46,686 nucleotides of DNA from Phycisphaerales bacterium (lineage in GTDB: Bacteria; Planctomycetota; Phycisphaerae; Phycisphaerales; UBA1924), in assembly GCA_019750095.1 (NCBI GenBank), contig JAIEOW010000031.1:1-46686 (forward strand), given 5' to 3'. Both the position numbers and the translations under genes were made by a program. This document shows, in pieces, positions 23,991 through 31,140 of this stretch. The notes below the pieces were generated by a model. It ran no database searches and was not told where the DNA came from. It saw only the letters and a program-made list of their open reading frames with translations. Every line of letters starts with the position of its first letter. Position 1 is the first letter of the stretch.

Positions 23991-24104
23991 GGCAAGAGGC
24001 AGGAGGCAAGAGGCAGGAGGCAAGAGGCAGGGGGCAAAAGCCATTCCCAAACTTCGGCCTTCCTCTTGCCTGATGCCCAATGCCTCTTGCCTGCCTCCCA
24101 CCCC
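23991..24104. repeat. opposed heptamer arrays in the EamA/HTH divergent promoter
   Basis: Seven heptamers (GGCAAGA and GGCAGGA alternating, then GGCAGGG and GGCAAAA) occupy 23991-24039. From 24062 to 24104 the complement appears (TCTTGCC, TGATGCC, CAATGCC, TCTTGCC). The two arms could pair into a large hairpin between divergent genes. Any promoters for both genes must lie within or around it. Confidence 0.75.
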
Positions 24105-24141
24105 CTTGCCCTCGCTGCCCGCTCCCGATACCTTGAAGACC

Positions 24142-24639
24142 ATGGAGTTCTCGCCGCTGCATGAGCGTTTGAAGTCGGTGGTGGCCGGGCAGTCGTACCG
24201 GCAGCTCGGCGAGCTCACCGGGACCAACGCCGAGACGGTGCGCAGGTATGTTGCGGGCCAGGCACCCAGCGTCGAGTTTCTGTCGGCGATCTGCGACAAG
24301 TTTCTGATCAATGGCGAATGGCTGCTCACCGGTCGCGGGCCGATGCGTCGCCAGGAGATCCGCAAGCACGCCTTGCAGGAAGCGAGCGCGGCCGAACTGC
24401 TCAACGCCATGGCCACCACGCTGGAGAAGCTCACCGAGCGCGTCGAGCGGCTGGAGATGTACCTGCAATCGCTGGAGACTCTGCTGCGTGCCGACGTTCA
24501 AGCCGAGCGCAACACCCCGGGCCAGCCCGCCGCCGATCGTGCGGTGCAGATCGGGCGGGCGATCAGTGGCGGAGCCGTAGGGGTGACGGGCCAGGCCGCG
24601 AATGGCGCAAGCAGGAGCGAGCCAAGCGGCCATGGCTAA
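24142..24639 (+). CDS. helix-turn-helix transcriptional regulator with coiled-coil tail
   Basis: 165 aa from the ATG at 24142. The N-terminal 65 residues form an XRE/CI-repressor-like HTH: SYRQLGELTGTNAETVRRYV (helix-turn-helix) followed by APSVEFLSAICDKFLINGEW and WLLTGRGPM, a phrase typical of phage CI-type DNA-binding domains. Residues from about 75 to 120 (LLNAMATTLEKLTERVERLEMYLQ) show leucine heptads and should dimerise as a coiled coil. There is no peptidase or ligand domain. The target is unknown; its own divergent promoter with the EamA gene is an obvious candidate. The stop overlaps the next gene by 8 bp. Confidence 0.78.
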   Translation: MEFSPLHERLKSVVAGQSYRQLGELTGTNAETVRRYVAGQAPSVEFLSAICDKFLINGEWLLTGRGPMRRQEIRKHALQEASAAELLNAMATTLEKLTERVERLEMYLQSLETLLRADVQAERNTPGQPAADRAVQIGRAISGGAVGVTGQAANGASRSEPSGHG

Positions 24640-25165
24640 GCGATCTGCACAGTCCCGCGTCAAAAAGCCCGCCAAGGGTGCGAGCGCACGCCCCGCGCCC
24701 GAGGGCAAAGACCGCGAGCTGTCGAACGCCCGCGACGCGCTGCTCCGGCTGAAAGCCGAGCCCGCCGCGCCACGCTCGCTCGTGCCCGGCGACCACGTGA
24801 GATTGCTAATCGAGCTGTTGCGACCGCTGACGCCGGAGTTGTCGCGAAGGTGGCTGTCCGCGCTCCTGTTGGTGCCCGAAGACGAGCGGCCCGCCGTGGT
24901 GGCCCGCGTGGAGCGGGCGATCGTGGAGTCATACTCGGGCGCTGGCCCGCTGGCCGAGCCGATTGTGCCCGGATCAAATCGTGCAACGGATATCGTGCTG
25001 CCCTCGATCCCTCCGGACGATCAGGCCGAGGAACGGCAGGTGCACGTGGTGTTTCCGCCCAAGCAGCGCGAGGGATACGTGGAGCAGGTGGTGAAGACCT
25101 ATACGCCAGCCCCCGCAGAGCCGAAGCCCCGGCGTGCCGGCGAGCGTGACAGCGCAAGCGCGTAA
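24632..25165 (+). CDS. hypothetical protein coupled to the HTH regulator
   Basis: 177 aa from the ATG at 24632, overlapping the HTH gene by 8 bp; an ATG at 24602 adds ten residues and is possible. The first 50 residues are basic and disordered (KRSAQSRVKKPAKGASARP). A helical core follows (DHVRLLIELLRPLTPELSRRWLSALLLVPEDERPAVVARVERAI), then an extended Pro-rich tail with HVVFPPKQREGYVEQVVKTY. No membrane segment or known family is recognised. Overlap with the regulator suggests co-expression, perhaps a partner of it, which is inference only. Confidence 0.65.
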   Translation: MAKRSAQSRVKKPAKGASARPAPEGKDRELSNARDALLRLKAEPAAPRSLVPGDHVRLLIELLRPLTPELSRRWLSALLLVPEDERPAVVARVERAIVESYSGAGPLAEPIVPGSNRATDIVLPSIPPDDQAEERQVHVVFPPKQREGYVEQVVKTYTPAPAEPKPRRAGERDSASA

Positions 25166-25227
25166 CTGCCGCCAGCGGGCGAGCGATGAACGCTCTTTGC
25201 CGCGACTATTCCGCATACCCTCGAAGC

Positions 25228-26475
25228 ATGTCCACGACCGCTGTCGCTCCAGTTATGCAGCCCATGCCTCTGGCCGTGCGTTCCGATTGCCTCGCCGCCC
25301 TCCCGCCATTTCTGTTTGACGAGATCGACCGCAAAAAGCGGGAGCGGATCGCGGCCGGGGCCGACGTGATCAATCTCGGCGTGGGCGACCCAGATCAACC
25401 TACGCCCGGGTTCATCGTCGAGGCGATGAACAAGGCGATGCGCGATCTGGTGAATCAGCAATATCCCGCCACCGGCGGCGGGCTCACCGTCTTTCGCGAG
25501 GCGTGCGCCCGCTTCATGTTCGAACGCTTCGGGGTGAAGGTGGACCCGATGCGTCACGTGGTGTGCACGATCGGTTCCAAGGACGGCATCGCCCACTTGC
25601 CGTGGGCCGTGACCAATCCGGGCGACACCATTCTCATCCCTGATCCGGCGTATCCGGTGTACGAGATCGGCGCGATCCTGGCGCACTGCAAGGTGGAGAA
25701 GACCCCGCTCACCGCCGAGCGTGGCTGGACGCCAGAGCTGGACGCGATCTCGCCAAGCGTGAAGCACGCCGCGCGGATTCTGTGGCTGAACTATCCGAGC
25801 AACCCGACCGCCGCGAGCTGCAATCTCGGACTCTTCGAGCGGGCCATCGAGTTCGCCCGCCCCACGTGGGACGGCCAGCAGCGCGGGTGCATCGTCGCGA
25901 GTGATCTGGCTTATTCCGAGCTCTACTTCGACCCGTCGGCACGCCCCGTCTCCATCTGGCAGTCGGCCAACGCCGACATCGAGAAGACCCCGGCGATCGA
26001 GTTTCACTCGCTGAGCAAGACGTACAACATGACCGGCTGGCGCATCGGCTTTGCCATCGGGCAGCCCGACATCATCAAGGCCCTCGCTGGGATCAAGGCC
26101 AACGTCGACTCGGGCGTCTTCAACGCGATCCAGGCGGCGGGTGCCGTCGCGCTGGATCACTTTCGCGCTCCCGAGATTGAGCGCATGCGGACGCTCTATC
26201 GCGAGCGGCGCGACGCGATCATCCCCGGGCTGCGGGCCGTCGGGTGCCAGGTTGAAGTGCCCAAGGCCGGGTTCTTCGTCTGGGCCAGAACGCCCAATGG
26301 GGTCGATTCGATGACCTTTGCGAGCAAGCTTCTGGAACAGGCCGACACCGTGGTTGTCCCAGGTGCCGGATTCAGTCCGCGGGGCAAGGAGTGGTTCCGT
26401 GTCGCCCTGACGGTGGACGCGGATCGGCTGCGTGAAGTGGTGAGCCGCATCTCGAAACTGGGGTTTGGCACCTGA
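25228..26475 (+). CDS. dapL: LL-diaminopimelate aminotransferase
   Basis: 415 aa from the ATG at 25228. DapL converts tetrahydrodipicolinate and glutamate directly to LL-diaminopimelate, a shortcut to lysine and peptidoglycan that avoids DapC/D/E. The start LPPFLFDEIDRKKRERIAAG and VINLGVGDPDQPTPGFI are characteristic of DapL rather than of other class I/II aminotransferases. NYPSNPTAA binds PLP phosphate and substrate, and the Schiff-base Lys264 lies in SLSKTYNMTGWRIGFA. The final RVALT motif carries the substrate-carboxylate Arg. Related aminotransferases share much of this, so specificity is strongly suggested, not proven. It is probably monocistronic. Confidence 0.85.
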   Translation: MSTTAVAPVMQPMPLAVRSDCLAALPPFLFDEIDRKKRERIAAGADVINLGVGDPDQPTPGFIVEAMNKAMRDLVNQQYPATGGGLTVFREACARFMFERFGVKVDPMRHVVCTIGSKDGIAHLPWAVTNPGDTILIPDPAYPVYEIGAILAHCKVEKTPLTAERGWTPELDAISPSVKHAARILWLNYPSNPTAASCNLGLFERAIEFARPTWDGQQRGCIVASDLAYSELYFDPSARPVSIWQSANADIEKTPAIEFHSLSKTYNMTGWRIGFAIGQPDIIKALAGIKANVDSGVFNAIQAAGAVALDHFRAPEIERMRTLYRERRDAIIPGLRAVGCQVEVPKAGFFVWARTPNGVDSMTFASKLLEQADTVVVPGAGFSPRGKEWFRVALTVDADRLREVVSRISKLGFGT

Positions 26476-26600
26476 CGCACCCCAAACGGGGTAGCTCGAT
26501 TGGTGCTGGGAGTGGGAAAATCGCCATCGCGGCGAGAAATCTTAAGATTGGCAGCCATTTCGCGAGCCCGAATCCGTATATGTCTTTGAGGGCAGCACGG

Positions 26601-26645
26601 GGCGCGGCCGATCTTCCTCCAGGCCGGCCGCGCCTTTTTCTTCTG
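26601..26645 (+). terminator. strong intrinsic terminator 17-27 nt before the DUF2726 gene
   Basis: GGCGCGGCCG at 26601-26610 pairs perfectly with CGGCCGCGCC at 26625-26634, and TTTTTCTTCT follows at once. It is a classic Rho-independent terminator, 125 bp after the dapL stop and just before the ATG at 26662. It could end dapL transcription or act as an attenuator in the leader of the next gene. Confidence 0.88.
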
Positions 26646-26661
26646 ACCGGCTCGATCTGCC

Positions 26662-27492
26662 ATGAAGTTCCTTTTGATCGCCCTAGCCATCGTGACCTTT
26701 GGCGTGGTTGCCACGGTGCTGTGGCTCGTTCTGAAGACGCCCCTGCAGAATCGAGCACGGGAGCGCGAGGCGCGTCGTCGGCGATATGTGCTGAACGAGT
26801 CCGGCGATCGCTTGCCCATGGCTCCGGGCGAGGTGGCGGTGGATGCGCCGAAGGTCATTCCGGACGACTACACGATTCCGCCGGTTTCGGTGCCGTGCAT
26901 GCCCAAGCCGCCGGGGGTGTCGGGGCGGATGGTGGCGACGCCGGATGGGGACATGATTCTGACGAACCCGCCGTTCGCGTTGCGGGACACAGTGTTCTCG
27001 CCGCGGACTGGTCGGTTTGTGAATGCGGTGACGCGTCGGCTGCCGCCGTGGATCATTGTGTGCCCGAAGGTGCGGCTGGATGCGATCCTGACGCCAACCA
27101 AGCCCGATGGGCGTGATCCGCGGGACTGGCGTGAGTGGCGCAAGCGGGTTCGGATGCGTTCGGTTGATCTGGTGTTGTGCGATCGGCGCTCCTGGCGCCC
27201 GCTGCTGGCGATCGTGTTCGATCCGCGACTGGTGGACGCCCGTCTGGTGGGCGGCGGGCAGGACAAGATTCTGGATGAAGTCTTCGCGGGGATCGGGCTG
27301 CCGTTCATGCGCCTGACGGGAGACTTTGAGAAGGACTGGCCGCGGATCCAGTCGCACATCGAGTCGATGATCATCCCGCACATGAGCGATGAGTCGCTGC
27401 TGGAGGCGGCAGACCGCACGACGCGCGTTGATGCGGACTCGGCCGTGACGCTGCTGAAGATGGACGGGGAAAAGGGCTGGCTGCTGGAGTAG
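26662..27492 (+). CDS. membrane-anchored DUF2726 domain protein
   Basis: 276 aa. One N-terminal membrane helix (FLLIALAIVTFGVVATVLWLVL) is followed by a basic segment, so the rest should be cytoplasmic. From about residue 130 it follows DUF2726: VCPKVRLDAIL, then RSVDLVLCDRRSWRPLLAIVFD, ending GLPFMRLTGDFEKDW. DUF2726 is a restriction-endonuclease-like (PD-(D/E)XK type) fold. Its usual ELDD-type acidic motif reads IVFDP here, so a catalytic acid seems lost, and I would expect a binding rather than a cutting role. No partner is adjacent on the same strand. Confidence 0.72.
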   Translation: MKFLLIALAIVTFGVVATVLWLVLKTPLQNRAREREARRRRYVLNESGDRLPMAPGEVAVDAPKVIPDDYTIPPVSVPCMPKPPGVSGRMVATPDGDMILTNPPFALRDTVFSPRTGRFVNAVTRRLPPWIIVCPKVRLDAILTPTKPDGRDPRDWREWRKRVRMRSVDLVLCDRRSWRPLLAIVFDPRLVDARLVGGGQDKILDEVFAGIGLPFMRLTGDFEKDWPRIQSHIESMIIPHMSDESLLEAADRTTRVDADSAVTLLKMDGEKGWLLE

Positions 27493-27516
27493 TCGTGCGG
27501 CTTGGGCACGATCGGA

Positions 27517-27915
27517 TCAGTTGCCGCGCCAGAGGACATAGACCCAGTTTGCGGCGAAGAGCGCGAGAAACGCGATGCACGCGACGGTGCGCTGTGAGCC
27601 CGACCAGGGACGAGCTTCGGCGGATGTCCGCGATCGCCTCCAACGCACGACGAGCCACGCCGGAACTGCGAAGAGCAGAGACATCACCAGGGGGTTGAGC
27701 ATGAATGCCCGCAGCGGATCGCCCTGAGCGAGCGCGATGACGGCCCGGGTTGAGCCGCATGTGGCGCACGGCATGCCGGTGATGCGTTTGAACATGCACA
27801 GCGGGATGGATCGCCCGGTGGTCATTTCCAGTACCACAACCACCGCGAGCGCGCCGCACCAGAGGATTCCGAATGCCCAGATGAGCGCAGAAGAATCAAA
27901 CAGACGGCGCAGCAT
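27517..27915 (-). CDS. DUF2752 membrane protein
   Basis: 132 aa with three or four predicted membrane helices (LIWAFGILWCGALAVVVVLE, LNPLVMSLLFAVPAWLVV, TVACIAFLALFAANWVYVLW). The signature CMFKRITGMPCATCGSTRAVIAL with a downstream GDPLRAFMLNPL is that of DUF2752: the C-x-x-C-G-x-T-R segment sits at the membrane face. Function is unknown. It starts 35 bp below the DUF4190 gene on the same strand, an arrangement that is common for these two families, so they are probably co-transcribed and may act together in the membrane. Confidence 0.82.
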   Translation of the reverse strand: MLRRLFDSSALIWAFGILWCGALAVVVVLEMTTGRSIPLCMFKRITGMPCATCGSTRAVIALAQGDPLRAFMLNPLVMSLLFAVPAWLVVRWRRSRTSAEARPWSGSQRTVACIAFLALFAANWVYVLWRGN

Positions 27916-27950
27916 GGGTGGTTTTCTTGCGGAGTGAAGAGTCCCTCAGC

Positions 27951-28334
27951 TCAGGGCGTTGTCCCGCCGCCACTTGCACCCGCACCGCCCGCGGCGGCGG
28001 CTCCGAGCACGGACATGACGAGCACGAAATAACCCGCCACGACGCAGAAGGCCAAGCCGCCAAGGACCGTGCCGATGATGCCCAGAATCCAGCCGGCCTG
28101 TGTGAGCCCGCGACCGGATGGGTCCATGCGGCCCGCGTCGATCTCCTTGAGGTCCTTGGAGCCCATGACCCAGGCCACAATGCCGCAGATGAAGCAGATG
28201 AGCAGGCCCAGCAGCCCGAGGACAAAGACCATGGTGGCACGGTGGGGCTGCATGTACTGACCCTGCATCGTGCTGGGGTTGCCAGCGTAAGGATTGGGAT
28301 GCTGGGGCGGGATTGGGGGAGGCATCTGCGACAT
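27951..28334 (-). CDS. DUF4190-type two-helix membrane protein
   Basis: 127 aa from the ATG at 28334; the longer upstream frame is a shadow of the glycerate kinase gene. A Pro/Gln-rich cytoplasmic N-terminus (PPPIPPQHPNPYAGN) leads to two membrane regions: MVFVLGLLGLLICFICGIVAWVMG and ILGIIGTVLGGLAFCVVAGYFVLVM. Between them, SKDLKEIDAGRMDPSGRGLTQAG is the connecting loop typical of DUF4190 (G.ilG..a G....rG...aG). Such proteins are small membrane proteins of unknown role. It is the first gene of a pair with DUF2752. Confidence 0.78.
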   Translation of the reverse strand: MSQMPPPIPPQHPNPYAGNPSTMQGQYMQPHRATMVFVLGLLGLLICFICGIVAWVMGSKDLKEIDAGRMDPSGRGLTQAGWILGIIGTVLGGLAFCVVAGYFVLVMSVLGAAAAGGAGASGGGTTP

Positions 28335-28397
28335 GGTGGGCCTCGATGGGGTACTCTGCGCGTTCGGGAAGACGTTCACACTACCGAGGTTTTGCCT

Positions 28398-29720
28398 TTG
28401 TCGCAACCGGGATTTCAGTCGCATGTCGAACACGCACGTCGGATCACCGACACGGTGCTGTCGGCGTGCGAACCGGGGGGCGCGATGGTGCGGGCGTGGG
28501 TAGAACGCGAGCGGACGCATCCGGAGATTGATCTGCGAAAAGCGATCCTGGTCGCGGCGGGCAAGGCGTCCATGGCGATGGCCCGGGCCGCTGTAGAGAA
28601 ACTGGGGTGCGTGCCACCCCTGGGCGTGGTGGTGGCTCCGGCGGGTTCCAAGCCGCCGGCGAGTTTTCACAAGGCGCTTTTGCGTGTGTTCGAAGCGGAT
28701 CATCCGCTGCCGTCGCAGCGGAACCTGATCGCGGCGCAGGGCGTTGCGGATGCGGCGCGATTGGCGAGTTCGCGCCGCACGCCGCTGGTGGTGCTGCTTT
28801 CCGGCGGCGGCTCGGCGCATCTGACGCTTCCGGAGCGTGGGCTAACGCTTGCGGATGTGCGGAGCGTGACGGATGGGCTGATGAAGGCGGGGGCGACGAT
28901 TCAGGAACTGAACACGGTTCGGAAGAAGATTGAGCAGTTGAAGGGCGGCAAGCTGGCGCGATTCGCCGCACCATCGCCGGTGTATGCGTTCATTCTGTCG
29001 GACGTGGTGGGCGATGCGCTCCCGATGATCGCTTCGGGGCCGACCGCCGACGATGAGTCCACGGCCGCGGAGGCGATGGACATTCTCACTCGGCGAAGCG
29101 TCTCTGCGCCCAATGTGATGGACACTCTTCGCAAACGCCTTGCGGAAGCAAAGCCCGCGGTGCTGACGAACGTGACCAACACGATCATCGGATCGAACAC
29201 CTTGGCGATCGATGCCGCACGACTGTGCGTGGAGCAACTTGGCTTTGTGGTCGCCGAGGTCAAAGGGGGGCTCGACGGGGACGCGAGCGAACGCGGCAAA
29301 GAACTCGCGGCCCGCATCATCGGTGCTCGGCGTGAGCAGGGCGGGAGTAGGGGAGGCGGGCCGGTGGCGGTGATCTGGGGCGGCGAGACGACGGTGAGCG
29401 TGCGCGGCAAGGGGTTTGGGGGACGGAACCAGCACGCCGCACTTGCCGCGGCGATCGCGCTGGCCGGTGAGCCAAGCGCGTGCCTGATCACGCTGGGGAC
29501 CGACGGCGTGGATGGCGTTTCGCCGCCCGGAAAGCCGATCCACGCGGGCGCGATCGTGACGGGTGAGTCGGTTGCGATCGCACGCCGGGCCGGATTCGCC
29601 GCACAGATCGCACTGGAGACCAGCGATTCATACGGTTTCATTGCGGCGGCGGAGGCGGGGCTTGTCACCGGGCCGACGGGGACGAATGTGAACGATGTAT
29701 GGGTGGCGCTGGGGTATTGA
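28398..29720 (+). CDS. glycerate 2-kinase (GckA/TtuD, MOFRL family)
   Basis: 440 aa from a TTG at 28398, chosen because GAGG lies 8 nt upstream and no ATG or GTG precedes the domain; a TTG at 28392 is also possible. The enzyme phosphorylates D-glycerate to 2-phosphoglycerate. The N-terminal DUF4147 domain shows ILVAAGKASMAMARAAVE, VVLLSGGGSAHLTLPERG and YAFILSDVVGDALPMIASGPT; the C-terminal MOFRL domain shows the eponymous region VSVRGKGFGGRNQHAAL and LGTDGVDG. Residue patterns around GGGSAHL (often GGGSALL) look intact. It stands alone and diverges from the DUF4190 gene. Confidence 0.87.
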   Translation: MSQPGFQSHVEHARRITDTVLSACEPGGAMVRAWVERERTHPEIDLRKAILVAAGKASMAMARAAVEKLGCVPPLGVVVAPAGSKPPASFHKALLRVFEADHPLPSQRNLIAAQGVADAARLASSRRTPLVVLLSGGGSAHLTLPERGLTLADVRSVTDGLMKAGATIQELNTVRKKIEQLKGGKLARFAAPSPVYAFILSDVVGDALPMIASGPTADDESTAAEAMDILTRRSVSAPNVMDTLRKRLAEAKPAVLTNVTNTIIGSNTLAIDAARLCVEQLGFVVAEVKGGLDGDASERGKELAARIIGARREQGGSRGGGPVAVIWGGETTVSVRGKGFGGRNQHAALAAAIALAGEPSACLITLGTDGVDGVSPPGKPIHAGAIVTGESVAIARRAGFAAQIALETSDSYGFIAAAEAGLVTGPTGTNVNDVWVALGY

Positions 29721-29804
29721 CGAGCGAGCCGGTGCGGCAAAGAGCTGCAGCGTCCGGGATCGGCCGCATGTCGATATGATGGAGCGACCACCGAGGGCCA
29801 TCGC

Positions 29805-30938
29805 ATGCTCGCCGCCGGTCTCACCATTCAGAAGTTGCTGCTCGGGATGAAGCGTCATGACGCTTCGGATCTGCACATCAAGCCCGGAATTCCGCCGACG
29901 TATCGCGTCCACGGCGTGCTGCGGTCGATCGGTGGCGATCCGCTGGATGCCGACGAGGCGGACCATCTGCTGGACCCGATCATCCCCGATGTGAAGCGCA
30001 AGATGTTCGAGGAGCGCGGCGACCTCGATTTTGCCGCGTTCAACGCTGAGGGCGACCGCTTCCGCGTGAACATGTATCGCGCTGGCGGACACGTGAACGC
30101 GGCGATCCGGCGCGTGAAGGCCGAGATCCCGACGTATGACGAACTGCATCTCCCGGCGATCTACTCGCAGCTCATCAGCCGATCGAATGAAGGGCTGATT
30201 CTCGTGGTGGGGATCACCGGCTCCGGCAAGAGCTCGACACTGGCGGCGATGGTCGAGCAGATCAACCAGACCGAAGCGTGCAACATCATCACCGTCGAAG
30301 ATCCGGTGGAGTATCGCTTCGTCGGCAAGAAGAGCATCATCAGCCAGCGCGAGATCGGGATCGACGTGCCGGACTACAAGACCGCGCTGCGGTACGTGGT
30401 GCGTCAGGACCCGGACGTGATCTTCATCGGTGAGCTGCGCGACCACGAGACGGTGCTGGCGGCGATCCAGGCCGCGGAGACCGGACACCTGGTGTTCGCC
30501 ACTCTGCACACCGCCGACACGATGCAGACGTTCAACCGCATCCTGGAGTTCTTTCCGCGAGAAGAGCACGGGTTTTTGCGATCTTCGCTCAGCAACACGC
30601 TGCGGGCGATTCTGGCCCAGCGGCTGCTGCCCGCGGTTGAGACGTTCAACGAGGGCAAGGGCGGCGTGGTGCCCGCGTGCGAGGTGCTGCTGAACTCGCC
30701 GATCGTGCAGGAAAAAATCCGCGAGGGCGGCGACGCCGATCTGCCGGCGATCATCAACGCGAGCCGGGCCGAGGGCATGTCAAGCTTCACCAACGCGCTC
30801 GCGGAACTTGTGCGCAAGGATTGGGTGAGCATGCGCACGGCGATGGCGTTTGCTCCAAACCGTGACGCGCTCGATTCGGAACTTAAGGGCGTCGAGGTGA
30901 AGGCGCAGACGCTGGTGCACCGGATCAAGAAGGCCTGA
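29805..30938 (+). CDS. pilT: type IV pilus retraction ATPase PilT
   Basis: 377 aa. PilT powers pilus retraction for twitching motility. The N-terminal PAS-like domain starts LLLGMKRHDASDLHIKPG (the family's SDLHL signature). The ATPase core has Walker A GITGSGKSST at 136-145, the Asp box TVEDPVEY, Walker B-like DVIFIGELRD and the His box LHTADT. The C-terminus has the helical tail of PilT, though the exact AIRNLIRE retraction motif is not seen; SMRTAMAFAPNRDAL takes its place. PilU-like proteins are close relatives. No other pilus gene is adjacent; the pseudopilin at 16.2 kb is the only other pilus-type gene. Confidence 0.88.
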   Translation: MLAAGLTIQKLLLGMKRHDASDLHIKPGIPPTYRVHGVLRSIGGDPLDADEADHLLDPIIPDVKRKMFEERGDLDFAAFNAEGDRFRVNMYRAGGHVNAAIRRVKAEIPTYDELHLPAIYSQLISRSNEGLILVVGITGSGKSSTLAAMVEQINQTEACNIITVEDPVEYRFVGKKSIISQREIGIDVPDYKTALRYVVRQDPDVIFIGELRDHETVLAAIQAAETGHLVFATLHTADTMQTFNRILEFFPREEHGFLRSSLSNTLRAILAQRLLPAVETFNEGKGGVVPACEVLLNSPIVQEKIREGGDADLPAIINASRAEGMSSFTNALAELVRKDWVSMRTAMAFAPNRDALDSELKGVEVKAQTLVHRIKKA

Positions 30939-30967
30939 TCTCAATCCGATTTCTGATCTCAATCCGA
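30935..30967. repeat. 18 bp-period direct repeat at the pilT stop
   Basis: CTGATCTCAATCCGA occurs at 30935-30949 and 30953-30967. The first copy contains the pilT stop codon (TGA at 30936-30938). Confidence 0.75.
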
Positions 30968-30968
30968 G

Positions 30969-30988
30969 GCATGGGCGTAAGCCCATGC
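30969..30988. terminator. GTAA-loop hairpin after pilT
   Basis: GCATGGGC at 30969-30976 and GCCCATGC at 30981-30988 pair perfectly around the stable tetraloop GTAA. It lies 30 bp past the pilT stop and could end transcription or protect the mRNA end. There is no T tract. Its shape resembles dispersed palindromes rather than a classic terminator. Confidence 0.55.
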
Positions 30989-31015
30989 GCCCGCGACACC
31001 AGGATGACCAACGGA

Positions 31016-31039
31016 CTCGCTCGGGACGAGCGAGCCACC
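31016..31039 (-). repeat. GGTGG-foot palindrome, copy 5
   Basis: On the minus strand: GGTGG, stem CTCGCTCG, loop TCC, stem CGAGCGAG. It is the same design as the copies at 12.5 and 14.2 kb and differs from copy 3 by a paired change in both stem arms (second base C to T with the complementary G to A). No oppositely oriented partner of the same type is nearby; the GTAA-loop hairpin at 30969-30988 occupies that place. Confidence 0.8.
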
Positions 31040-31140
31040 CAGGACAAAGCAACCGAATCGCACAGCAGCGGCCCGCGCCGCTCGCCGCGGAGCACGGGCC
31101 GCCGTGTGTCGGTGTTTCGATCGCTCAGGTGCCCGGCGAA

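Noticed and set aside
26580-26661. A leader peptide starting at the ATG at 26580
   Set aside because: The frame runs straight through the terminator and on into the DUF2726 gene out of frame, with no stop codon placed for attenuation.
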